From the NCBI GenBank assembly GCA_903858915.1, contig CAIOKL010000252.1:1-7443 (forward strand): a DNA stretch of 7,443 nucleotides, written 5' to 3'. Numbering within the stretch: the first letter of the stretch is position 1; every line of letters begins with the position of its first letter. The position numbers and the translations under genes are program-made. This document shows positions 1-6,582 of the stretch, in pieces. The notes beneath the pieces were generated by a model. The model was not told where the DNA came from and searched no databases. It saw only the letters and a list, made by a program, of their open reading frames with translations. Origin of the DNA: an uncultured Alphaproteobacteria bacterium (GTDB taxonomy: Bacteria > Pseudomonadota > Alphaproteobacteria > Rickettsiales > UBA1997).

Positions 1-138
1 AATTAATTGTTTTGAGAATTTTGATCGTTAAAATATTGAATTAATTAACGAACATATAATATCATTTTGCTTCGACAATTTAACCGCCTTAAATCAAAGT
101 GCAAGCATAAAACTAAAAATTTTCAACCCTCAAATTAG

Positions 139-187
139 GTTATTCGCGTAAAAAAAATAGCCTAAACGGCTATTTTTAGCGAATAAC
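139..187. terminator. Nested palindrome, probable bidirectional intrinsic terminator
   Basis: The inner hairpin pairs AAAAATAGCC (153-162) with GGCTATTTTT (168-177) around the loop TAAAC. Read on the minus strand the right arm runs into eight T residues, which is a classic rho-independent terminator. Read on the plus strand it ends in five T. An outer perfect 9-bp arm pair, GTTATTCGC (139-147) and GCGAATAAC (179-187), encloses it, so the whole 49 bp folds. It could end minus-strand transcription coming from glnA-purK, although it lies about 390 bp beyond purK, or transcription from a gene left of the window. Confidence 0.7.
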
Positions 188-204
188 GGGATAAGGAACG
201 AAGT

Positions 205-360
205 GACGCAATCCCAGTCGCGAATCTTTTTTGAAAAAAAAGATGAAGCGTTTATCAACAAAGAAATTCTAAAAAAATAAATATTTATCGCGTATGTCGC
301 GATTCATTCGCGACGAAGCGATTCAAATTCTCCCTAAATTTGCGAAGCAAATTTAATGCG
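205..360. repeat. Structured intergenic repeat, copy 1
   Basis: This is the first of two diverged copies of a hairpin-rich element. In order it holds GACGCAATCCCAGTCGCG (205-222), whose 5' part can fold on its 3' part with a G-T wobble. Next come an A/T hairpin (224-232 with 236-244), ATCGCG (287-292), a 7-bp hairpin GTCGCGA/TCGCGAC (296-302 with 308-314), GAAGCGATTCAA (315-326), and an 8-bp hairpin AAATTTGC/GCAAATTT (336-343 with 347-354). The second copy has the same blocks in the same order. It does not code for protein. It may be a non-autonomous palindromic mobile element or a decayed relic of one. Confidence 0.65.
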
Positions 361-381
361 TAGCAGATCATGAGCGAATGC

Positions 382-556
382 GACGCAATCCCAGTCGCGG
401 AGTCGTCTTCGAAATCAAAATGGAATTTTGATTGAGAAAAGCGACGAAGCTCTATTCAAAATAAAAAAAATAAAAAAACTCATCGCGAATACGGCGATTT
501 ACTCGCCGTGAAGCGATTCAACTCAAAGCTAAATTTGCTTTAGCAAATTTAATTAA
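382..556. repeat. Structured intergenic repeat, copy 2
   Basis: This is the second copy. GACGCAATCCCAGTCGCG (382-399) is identical to copy 1. An A/T hairpin (413-421 with 425-433) sits at the same place as in copy 1 but with a different sequence. ATCGCG (482-487) is followed by the hairpin ACGGCGA/TCGCCGT (491-497 with 503-509), GAAGCGATTCAA (510-521) and AAATTTGC/GCAAATTT (531-538 with 543-550). The 3' half lies exactly 195 bp from copy 1 and the 5' half 177 bp, so the middles differ in length. The last hairpin lies 20 bp beyond the purK stop and could also help to end that transcript. Confidence 0.65.
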
Positions 557-570
557 GTGGAAATAGTATA

Positions 571-1611
571 TTATTTTAAGACATTAATGTGACCCATCTT
601 ACGACCCTCTTTAGCCTCTCCTTTGCCATATAAGTGAATTTTTGCTCGCGGATTATTTTGATATTTTTCGATATCATTAACATCATCACCAATTAAATTT
701 ATCATTTGTCCTTGTGAATGGAATCTAGTTTCGCCGAGTGAACTGCCCGTAATAGCGCGAATCAATTGCTCAAATTGCGAAGTAATCGAAGCATTCATCG
801 AAAAATGCCCTGAATTGTGTGGACGCGGGGCTAATTCGTTGACTAAAATTTTATTATCGACGACAAAAAATTCAACCGCCATAATTCCAACCAATTCAAG
901 CTTTTCAACTATTTTAGTGGCGGTTTTTTGAGTTTTAATTTTTTGCGGAAGAGATAATCTTGCCGGATAAAAACTGCGTTCTAAAATGCCATTTTTGTGA
1001 AAATTTGTAAGTGGTTCGTAAGCTTTAATTTCACCGCTTTTAGAGCGAGCAACAATTACCGAAACTTCTGAATCAAATTTACAAAATTTTTCTAGAATTA
1101 ATGGATAATTTTTAACATTTTCATAAACTTTTTTAGCCGATTCAATATCTTCTAAAACGAACTGCCCCTTGCCATCATAACCCATTATTGCAGTTTTTAA
1201 AATTGCTTTTTTAAAAATCGACAACCCTTTTTCTAAATCATCGAAATTATTTATAACTTTATATTCCGCGGTTTTAATTTGATTTTCATTAAGAAAATTT
1301 TTTTCCAAAATACGATTTTGTGTAATTTTTAAAGTTTCAACGCTCGGATATAATTGTGAATTTTGCGCTACAAAATCAGCGGTTTCCAAAGGAATATTTT
1401 CAAATTCAAATGTAGCGAAATCGATTAAATCACAAAATTTCTTTAACGAAACTTTGTCAAGATAATCGCCCACAATTGTTTGATTGGTAACAAAACTTGC
1501 GGGCGAATCTTTTTGATCGGTAAAAACCACGGTGCGAAAGCCCATCATTTGTGCATAAAAGCAAATCATTCTGCCGAGCTGACCGCCACCTATAATTCCG
1601 AGTGTTTTCAT
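571..1611 (-). CDS. purK: 5-(carboxyamino)imidazole ribonucleotide synthase (PurK)
   Basis: PurK is the ATP-grasp enzyme of de novo purine synthesis that carboxylates 5-aminoimidazole ribonucleotide to N5-CAIR, using ATP and bicarbonate, in the cytosol; PurE normally takes over the product. The 346-residue protein is of normal family length. The N-terminus has the GGGQLGRM loop (residues 8-15), followed by FEFENIP (68-74). The ATP-grasp domain shows the glycine-rich loop GYDGKGQ (144-150) and the metal/ATP motif NELAPRPHNSGH (258-269). The C-terminal GRKMGHIN (336-343) is also typical. The ATG at 1611 puts the Rossmann-like start right at the N-terminus, as expected. It lies 5 bp after the glnA stop, so it is probably cotranscribed with glnA. 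No purE is visible. There is no clear Shine-Dalgarno sequence. Confidence 0.96.
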   Translation of the reverse strand: MKTLGIIGGGQLGRMICFYAQMMGFRTVVFTDQKDSPASFVTNQTIVGDYLDKVSLKKFCDLIDFATFEFENIPLETADFVAQNSQLYPSVETLKITQNRILEKNFLNENQIKTAEYKVINNFDDLEKGLSIFKKAILKTAIMGYDGKGQFVLEDIESAKKVYENVKNYPLILEKFCKFDSEVSVIVARSKSGEIKAYEPLTNFHKNGILERSFYPARLSLPQKIKTQKTATKIVEKLELVGIMAVEFFVVDNKILVNELAPRPHNSGHFSMNASITSQFEQLIRAITGSSLGETRFHSQGQMINLIGDDVNDIEKYQNNPRAKIHLYGKGEAKEGRKMGHINVLK

Positions 1612-1616
1612 TTTTT

Positions 1617-3035
1617 TTAATTATTATAATACATTTCAAATTCAATCGGATGAGGCATTTGCTCATAACGATCGACTTCTTTGAGTTTTAATTCTATGTA
1701 AGCGTCGATTTGTTCGTTAGTAAAAACATCGCCTTGCAATAAAAATTCACGATCTTTATCAAGAGCCGAAAGAGCTTCACGCAACGAGCGAGCAACTGTT
1801 GGAATCTTGCGCAATTCTTTTTCGCTTGAGTGATATAAATCTTGATTTTTTGGCTCTCCCGGATGAATTTTATTTTTGATTCCATCAAGACCAGCCATCA
1901 TCAAAGCCGCACAAGTTAAGTATGGATTTGAAGCTGGATCAGGAAAACGAGTTTCGATGCGACGAGCATTTTCATTGGTCACATGCGGAATACGAATTGA
2001 AGCCGAACGATTTTTTGCCGAATAAGCCAATAAAACTGGCGCTTCATATCCGGGAACTAATCTTTTATAACTATTAGTTGTGGCATTTGAAAGCGCATTA
2101 ATAGCGCGCGCATGTTTAATGATTCCGCCGATGTAATAAAGAGCAAGTTCCGACAAGCCGGCATGATCATTTCCGACAAATAAATTTTCACCATTTTTCC
2201 AAATTGATTGGTGAACATGCATTCCCGAACCATTGTCGGCGTAGATTGGCTTAGGCATAAAAGTTGCAGTTTTGCCAAAAGCTTGGCAAACATTATGTAC
2301 AACATATTTAAATTTTTGAATATTGTCTCCCGTTCCCACCAAAGTTGAATATTTAAAACCAATTTCAAATTGCGAAGTAGCAACTTCATGATGATGAAGC
2401 AACGGAATTAAACCGACTTGACGCATTGACTCAATAATTTCGGCGCGCAAATCTTGACCGGTATCAATTGGAGTTGGAGCGAAATAAGCTCCTTTAATTG
2501 GCGCACGACGACCCAAATTTTTACCCTCTTCATCTTTAGAAGTATTGTGCGGAGCTTCTTCGGAATCAATTTCATAAAAATTACCATGACTCGAAGAATC
2601 AAAACGCACATCATCAAACACAAAAAATTCTGGCTCTGGACCAAAATAAGCAACATCACCATAACCACTTTTTTGTAAATATTCTTCGGCTTTTTTGGCG
2701 GTAAAACGCGGATCGCGGGCATAGCCTTTGCCAGTTTCCGGCTCAATAACATCGCAGAATAAAACTAAAGTTTGGTGAGAATAAAATGGATCGATAAACG
2801 CCGTATCTAATTGTGGCATGAGAATCATGTCGGATTCGTTAATTTCTTTCCAAGCATTAACCGAAGAACCATCAAACGCAACGCCTTTCGTTAAAGCTTC
2901 TTCATCAACCGTATCTGCGCAGTGAGTAATATGAAGCCACTGACCGGCGTAATCAGAAAAACGAAAATCAACAAATTTTATTTCATTATTTTTAATAGTT
3001 TCAAAAATAATATTAACGGCAGAGTTTTTGGACAT
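1617..3035 (-). CDS. glnA: Type I glutamine synthetase (GlnA)
   Basis: GlnA makes glutamine from glutamate, ammonia and ATP, working as a cytosolic dodecamer. The 472 residues match the usual bacterial GSI length. Visible motifs are FDGSSVNAW (54-62), the metal-binding GPEPEFF (132-138), HHHEVATSQFEIGF (214-227), the ATP-site NGSGMHVHQS (268-277), the glutamate-binding NSYKRLVPGYEAP (321-333) and RFPDPASNPYL (363-373). The C-terminus, PHPIEFEMYYNN, is also typical. Tyr401 sits where the adenylylated tyrosine of the beta-type enzyme lies, but the usual NLYDLP context is changed to DLYHSS. The EVATSQFEI stretch is one residue shorter than the common EVATAGQ-x-EI form. It is the first gene of a probable glnA-purK operon; no glnB lies beside it. 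The ATG at 3035 has no clear ribosome binding site. Confidence 0.97.
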   Translation of the reverse strand: MSKNSAVNIIFETIKNNEIKFVDFRFSDYAGQWLHITHCADTVDEEALTKGVAFDGSSVNAWKEINESDMILMPQLDTAFIDPFYSHQTLVLFCDVIEPETGKGYARDPRFTAKKAEEYLQKSGYGDVAYFGPEPEFFVFDDVRFDSSSHGNFYEIDSEEAPHNTSKDEEGKNLGRRAPIKGAYFAPTPIDTGQDLRAEIIESMRQVGLIPLLHHHEVATSQFEIGFKYSTLVGTGDNIQKFKYVVHNVCQAFGKTATFMPKPIYADNGSGMHVHQSIWKNGENLFVGNDHAGLSELALYYIGGIIKHARAINALSNATTNSYKRLVPGYEAPVLLAYSAKNRSASIRIPHVTNENARRIETRFPDPASNPYLTCAALMMAGLDGIKNKIHPGEPKNQDLYHSSEKELRKIPTVARSLREALSALDKDREFLLQGDVFTNEQIDAYIELKLKEVDRYEQMPHPIEFEMYYNN

Positions 3036-3075
3036 ATAAATTTTTTTAGATTTTGATATTTTCTTTTTTGAAAAA

Positions 3076-3112
3076 AGATATGTTTAGATGGGGTGTAATT
3101 TTTAACATATCT
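3076..3112 (-). promoter_or_regulatory. Inverted repeat in glnA leader, possible attenuator or operator
   Basis: AGATATGTT (3076-3084) and AACATATCT (3104-3112) are perfect 9-bp inverted arms around a 19-nt spacer holding the only G-rich run nearby. On the minus strand the second arm runs directly into a short T run, so the transcript could form an AT-rich stem followed by U, like a weak intrinsic terminator, about 40 nt before the glnA start. A competing pairing exists between TTTAGAT (3083-3089) and ATCTAAA (3109-3115). It could be a leader attenuator, a terminator for the tRNA transcript, or an operator. AT-rich background makes chance repeats common. Confidence 0.35.
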
Positions 3113-3239
3113 AAAAAATAATGTATAGAGGTTTTTTCAATTTTTTTAAAAAAAATGAAAAATATTTAGTAAAAAATGAAATTTTTGAAGGAATTTTGGA
3201 AAAATTTTAAGAAATTTGAAGTAGTTTTTGAATTTTTGT

Positions 3240-3280
3240 AAAATATTTTAAATTTTCGTGGAAAAAATTTAAAATATTTT
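3240..3280. repeat. 17-bp perfect A/T inverted repeat
   Basis: AAAATATTTTAAATTTT (3240-3256) is the exact reverse complement of 3264-3280, with a 7-nt loop that holds the only G and C bases. On the plus strand the right arm ends in a run of seven T. The arms are pure A/T, which weakens the case for a functional terminator, but a 17-bp perfect match is long even here. It lies about 60 bp past the tRNA 3' end. Confidence 0.5.
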
Positions 3281-3337
3281 TTTAAAAAAAAATTCACAAA
3301 AAATTACTTTTTTAAAATTATTTTCTCAATTAAGAAA

Positions 3338-3414
3338 TGGTGAGCCCGAAACGATTCGAACGTTCGACCCACAGCTTAGAAGGCTGTTGCTCTATCCAGC
3401 TGAGCTACGGGCTC
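3338..3414 (-). tRNA. tRNA-Arg, anticodon UCU, CCA encoded
   Basis: The minus strand folds as a complete 77-nt tRNA. The acceptor stem is GAGCCCG paired with CGGGCTC, followed by discriminator A and an encoded CCA. The D arm contains AGCTCAGCTGGATAGAGC. The anticodon stem is ACAGC/GCTGT, with loop CTTCTAA giving anticodon TCT, which reads AGA arginine codons (the main Arg codon expected in AT-rich genes). The T arm carries TTCGAAT. A good promoter lies just upstream. Confidence 0.96.
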
Positions 3415-3459
3415 TAACAAATATTAAATTAATTTGATAAATTTAATTTAAGAAAAACT

Positions 3460-3489
3460 ATTATAGATTAAAAATGTTTGTTTTTTCAA
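3460..3489 (-). promoter_or_regulatory. Sigma-70 type promoter of tRNA-Arg
   Basis: On the minus strand, TTGAAA (complement of 3484-3489) is followed after an 18-nt spacer by a perfect TATAAT (complement of 3460-3465). Transcription would begin near 3453, about 40 nt before the mature tRNA 5' end at 3414. This lets the tRNA be made independently of yggS, which ends just upstream. Confidence 0.7.
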
Positions 3490-3512
3490 GTTAAATTTTC
3501 AAAAAATGGAAT

Positions 3513-4187
3513 TTAATTTAAAACTTTACCAATTCTTGCTCCAAATATTGCGGTTCCAAGCCTGATGTGCGTTGCGTTTAAAGCGATGGCATCTTCGTAA
3601 TCGGCGCTCATGCCCATCGATAATTTTGGTAAATTATTTTCTTTAGCAAGTTTGGCGAGCAAAGCAAAATAGGGCGAAGCATTGACACCGCTCGGCGGAA
3701 CCGCCATTAATCCTACAACATTTAGTTCCAAATCTTTTTTACAAAAATTTACAAAACTCGATAAATTTTCAACGGCTATTCCTGATTTTTGAGACTCGTC
3801 ACCAATATTAACTTGAATAAAAATTTCACAATTTTTTTGTAATTTTTTTTGCGCTTTAGCAATTTCGCGAGCCAATTTTTCATTATCGACGCTCTCAATG
3901 CAATCAAATAATTCAACGGCTTCTTTGGCTTTATTGCTTTGTAAATGCCCGATAAAATGAAGTTTTATTTGCGGATAATTTTTGCGCAAATCAACCCATT
4001 TTTGCTGAGCCTCTTGAATATAATTTTCGCCAAATATTTTACATCCCAAATTAATTGCTTCGATAATTTTTTCACTTGCAATAGTTTTTGAAACGGCAAC
4101 AATATTAACATCTTCAACCTTTCTATCAAAGGCTTTGCAGGACTTGGAAATATTTTGATTAATTAAGTATAAATTTTTTTCTATCAT
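3513..4187 (-). CDS. yggS: YggS-family pyridoxal phosphate homeostasis protein
   Basis: This is the single-domain, alanine-racemase-like TIM-barrel protein (PLPBP/COG0325) that binds pyridoxal 5'-phosphate and helps keep its level balanced; no enzyme reaction is firmly assigned to the family. The 224 residues are normal length. The PLP lysine is Lys34 in VAVSKT. Other family motifs in order are FGENYIQEA, HFIGHLQSNK, VNIGDESQKSG, GLMAVPP, LSMGMSADYEDAI (phosphate site) and RLGTAIFG near the C-terminus. The ATG at 4187 gives the usual short N-terminus before VAVSKT. Its start codon overlaps that of the divergent plus-strand gene within one CATG, so its promoter must lie inside that gene's 5' coding sequence. 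Confidence 0.95.
   Translation of the reverse strand: MIEKNLYLINQNISKSCKAFDRKVEDVNIVAVSKTIASEKIIEAINLGCKIFGENYIQEAQQKWVDLRKNYPQIKLHFIGHLQSNKAKEAVELFDCIESVDNEKLAREIAKAQKKLQKNCEIFIQVNIGDESQKSGIAVENLSSFVNFCKKDLELNVVGLMAVPPSGVNASPYFALLAKLAKENNLPKLSMGMSADYEDAIALNATHIRLGTAIFGARIGKVLN
4144..4173 (+). promoter_or_regulatory. Candidate promoter for the ThiE-like/manC operon
   Basis: TTGGAA (4144-4149), an 18-nt spacer and TATAAA (4168-4173) form a fair sigma-70 type pair, lying entirely inside the yggS coding sequence. The predicted start near 4180 would leave a leader of only about six bases before the ATG at 4186, so the message would be nearly leaderless. In DNA this AT-rich such matches arise easily by chance. 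Confidence 0.4.
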
Positions 4188-4833
4188 GGATTATCAAAAA
4201 TTATTTGAGATAAAAAAAGTTAAACTAAATACCCGCAAACCTTGCAAATCAAAAAGCTTAAACTCTTTATATTTTTTTACCAATCGTAAAAAAATTAGCG
4301 ATTTAAATCAAGTGCTTAAAAATTTACCAAAAGAAACTTGTATAATTTTCCGCGAGTATGACTTACCGAGCAACGAAAGAGAAGAGCTTGCGCGAAAATA
4401 TTTTAAAGTTGCTAAAGAATTTGGACATGATTTTTTCGTGGGTAAAAATTTTAATTTAGCATTAAAAATTAAATGCGATGGCGTTCATTTTTCCGATCAT
4501 GATTTACCAAAATCTTTGTTAAAAATTCGCTATTTTTGCAAAAAAAATAAATTGATTTTTAGCTTTGCTTTACACAAAACAAAAAACTTATTCTATCTTA
4601 GAAAATTAAGCCCCGACATTGTTTTCTTTTCGCCGGTTTTTAAAACATCGAGCCACGAGAATCAAAGACCTTTAGGGCTTTTTAATTACTCAAAAATCTC
4701 TAAAATTTTTAACAAAAAAATTGCCAAAAATAATTTTTTTCCACTTGGAGGAATTGATTTGCAAAATTTGCGCAGGTTGAATAAAATTCACATCGCAGGA
4801 TTTGGTGCAATTGACTTTTTTAACAATTTATGA
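4186..4833 (+). CDS. ThiE/TenI-like protein (thiamine phosphate synthase superfamily)
   Basis: The 215-residue protein matches the divergent TenI/ThiE-like TIM-barrel proteins of alphaproteobacteria. The signs are SLYFFTNRKK (27-36), CDGVHFSDHDLP (97-108), DIVFFSPVFKTSSH (144-157), PLGGID (186-191) and IAGFGAIDFF (203-212). The SPVFKTSSH and GGI phosphate-binding elements are kept. The aspartates that true ThiE uses to bind Mg-pyrophosphate (in the usual xNDD stretch before the VHL strand) appear as VGKN around residues 85-88. Thiamine phosphate synthase activity is therefore doubtful; TenI-like or unknown function is equally possible. No other thiamine gene is visible. The first ~25 residues are lysine-rich and poorly conserved, so a later start is possible. 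The stop overlaps the manC start as ATGA, suggesting translational coupling. Confidence 0.75.
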   Translation: MDYQKLFEIKKVKLNTRKPCKSKSLNSLYFFTNRKKISDLNQVLKNLPKETCIIFREYDLPSNEREELARKYFKVAKEFGHDFFVGKNFNLALKIKCDGVHFSDHDLPKSLLKIRYFCKKNKLIFSFALHKTKNLFYLRKLSPDIVFFSPVFKTSSHENQRPLGLFNYSKISKIFNKKIAKNNFFPLGGIDLQNLRRLNKIHIAGFGAIDFFNNL

Positions 4834-6257
4834 AAATTACTCCGGTTATTTTATCAGGTGGTTCTGGGACTCGTTTGTGGCCAATTTCACGCCAATCAAA
4901 TCCTAAGCAATTTTCAGATTTTTTTGGAGAAAAATCATTATTTCAAAAAACCGTTTTGCGTTTCAAAGATAATCCAAATTTTGAAAATCCAATCATAGTT
5001 TGCAATGAAGAACATCGCTTTATCGTGGCTTCGCAACTTCAAGAAATTGTAGTAATTCCGCAAAAAATTATTTTAGAACCATTGGCTCGAAATACCGCCA
5101 GTGCAATTGCCGTAGCCTCTCATGCCGTTTCAAAATCTTCTTCAAAAATTATTTTAGTTTTGCCGTCCGATCATTTAATTTTGGATGAAAAAAATTTTAT
5201 TCAACAAATAATTTTGGCAAAAAAATTTGCCCAACAAAATTATTTAATCACCTTCGGAATCACTCCAAAATATGCTGAAACGGGCTATGGCTACATTGAA
5301 AAATCGCAAGCAATTGATGAAGAAAAAACAATTTTTAAAGTTGAAAAATTTATTGAAAAACCCAATCAAGAAACTGCGGAAAAATTAATTACTCAAAATA
5401 ATTTTTATTGGAATAGTGGAATATTTTTATTTGATGCCGAAAATTATTTACAAAATTTAGAAAAATTTGCAAAAAATATTTTCACTCACTCAAAAAACGC
5501 TTTTGATTTAGCCCGACAAGACCTTCATTTTACCAGGCTTGACGCCGATGAATTCACCAAATGTCCAAATATTTCTATCGATTATGCCGTGATGGAAAAA
5601 GCTCAAAATATTGCAATTATGCCGTTACAAATTGATTGGAAAGATGTTGGCTCATGGAATGCGATCGATAATTTGAGCCGACAAGATGAAAATCAAAATA
5701 GTTTTAATGGCAATGTAATTTCTTTAAAAACAAAAAATTGTTATGTCAATTCTTCCCAACAGCTTGTAGCGACGATTGGCGTTGAAAATTTGATTATCGT
5801 CAATACCAAAGATGCAATTTTAATCGCCAATAAAAATAATTCGCAAGAAGTGAAGGAATTATTTGAAAATCTTAAAAAAAATAATTCCAAATATTGCGAT
5901 GAAAATCCCAAAACACTTAGACCTTGGGGTAGTTTTGAAATCATTGATTTTGGTAAAAATTTTAAAGTCAAAAAAATTATCGTAAAGCCATTTTGCGCCT
6001 TGTCATTACAAAAACATCAACGGCGCTCAGAGCATTGGGTTGTAGTTAGGGGGAGGGCGAGCGTTACTTACGAAGATCGTGAATTTATTTTGAATGAAAA
6101 TGAATCGACCTTTATTCCTCTTGGAAAAAAACATCGACTTGAAAATAAGTACGCAGAAAATTTGGAAATTATTGAAATTCAAACCGGCGATTATTTAGGC
6201 GAAGACGATATTTATAGATTCAATGATAAATATGGCAGGGACAATGGAAATTTTTAA
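4830..6257 (+). CDS. manC: Mannose-1-phosphate guanylyltransferase / mannose-6-phosphate isomerase
   Basis: This is the bifunctional AlgA/XanB/CpsB-type enzyme. It makes GDP-mannose from mannose-1-phosphate and GTP, and interconverts fructose-6-phosphate and mannose-6-phosphate, feeding surface polysaccharide synthesis. The 475 residues match the family. The nucleotidyltransferase signature GGSGTRLWPISRQSNPKQF spans residues 10-28, and FIEKPN follows mid-domain. The C-terminal type II isomerase cupin begins near LRPWGSFEIID, has the LSLQKHQRRSEHWVVVRG signature, and ends with EDDIYRFNDKYGR. The signature reads KHQRRSEHW rather than the common MHHHRAEHW, but the key H and EHW are kept. It starts on the ATGA overlap with the upstream gene and its end overlaps the ccmB-like start. 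It is probably cotranscribed with the ThiE-like gene. Confidence 0.95.
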   Translation: MKITPVILSGGSGTRLWPISRQSNPKQFSDFFGEKSLFQKTVLRFKDNPNFENPIIVCNEEHRFIVASQLQEIVVIPQKIILEPLARNTASAIAVASHAVSKSSSKIILVLPSDHLILDEKNFIQQIILAKKFAQQNYLITFGITPKYAETGYGYIEKSQAIDEEKTIFKVEKFIEKPNQETAEKLITQNNFYWNSGIFLFDAENYLQNLEKFAKNIFTHSKNAFDLARQDLHFTRLDADEFTKCPNISIDYAVMEKAQNIAIMPLQIDWKDVGSWNAIDNLSRQDENQNSFNGNVISLKTKNCYVNSSQQLVATIGVENLIIVNTKDAILIANKNNSQEVKELFENLKKNNSKYCDENPKTLRPWGSFEIIDFGKNFKVKKIIVKPFCALSLQKHQRRSEHWVVVRGRASVTYEDREFILNENESTFIPLGKKHRLENKYAENLEIIEIQTGDYLGEDDIYRFNDKYGRDNGNF

Positions 6258-6582
6258 AATTATTTTTTTTCACGAATTAAAAATACTCTTTAAATCTAGA
6301 GGCAAAGCTATCGCCAATGTTTTATACTTTTTTATTTTTTTGGCAATTTTTCAAATTTTAACGCAAAATTTTGAAAAAAATTTACATTCTCAACTTTTTG
6401 TAATCGGCACAATTATCGCTTTACTAACTTCAATAATAACCATCAATAATGATTTTTTAGAAAAAGATTTTCGCGATGGATCCAATTCAATAATCTTCAG
6501 GGCCTCAAAATTACAATTTGTATCATTAACAATAACAACCGCCTTTATAAGCATCTCAGTAACAAGTACCTGGCATGAATAG
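6244..6582 (+). CDS. ccmB: CcmB-like heme exporter subunit, truncated at about codon 80
   Basis: CcmB is the membrane subunit of the CcmAB ABC transporter in cytochrome c maturation system I, normally about 220 residues. Here the first 80 residues fit: a short EL/LK-rich start, a first membrane segment near residues 25-40, a second near 51-67, and FLEKDFRDGS (71-80) matching the family's F-x-D-x-DGS-LEQ signature. Homology stops at that point (base 6483). The frame then runs by chance to a TAG at 6580 through sequence better read as ciliate DNA in another frame. I chose ATG 6244 because family proteins begin right at this segment; ATG 6223 and 6232 are also in frame. The gene overlaps manC by 14 bp. 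It is probably intact in the real genome and cut here by a false join. Confidence 0.65.
   Translation: MEIFKIIFFHELKILFKSRGKAIANVLYFFIFLAIFQILTQNFEKNLHSQLFVIGTIIALLTSIITINNDFLEKDFRDGSNSIIFRASKLQFVSLTITTAFISISVTSTWHE

Larger units (their letters stand above)
1..570. other. Gene-free region with structured repeats
   Basis: No reading frame here looks like a gene: all six frames are short and interrupted. Bases 1-138 are plain AT-rich spacer in which I see nothing specific. The rest holds the terminator-like palindrome at 139-187 and two diverged repeat copies to about 556. The GC-rich words (GACGAAGCG, AATCCCAG, TCGCGA) stand out against the AT-rich background and resemble the palindromic intergenic repeats scattered through Rickettsiales-type and related alphaproteobacterial genomes. 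Confidence 0.7.
3036..3337. other. AT-rich spacer upstream of glnA
   Basis: There is no gene here. The region is almost pure A/T runs between the 3' end of the tRNA and the glnA start. Two inverted repeats stand out and are listed separately: 3076-3112 in the glnA leader and 3240-3280 in mid-spacer. The glnA promoter must lie here unless glnA is read through from the tRNA. I could not pick a convincing -35/-10 pair; TATACA at 3124-3129 (minus strand) is the best -10 candidate, with a poor -35. Confidence 0.6.

Noticed and set aside
205..556. CRISPR array
   Set aside because: Only two diverged copies about 180-195 bp apart, with unequal middles and no short regular spacers.
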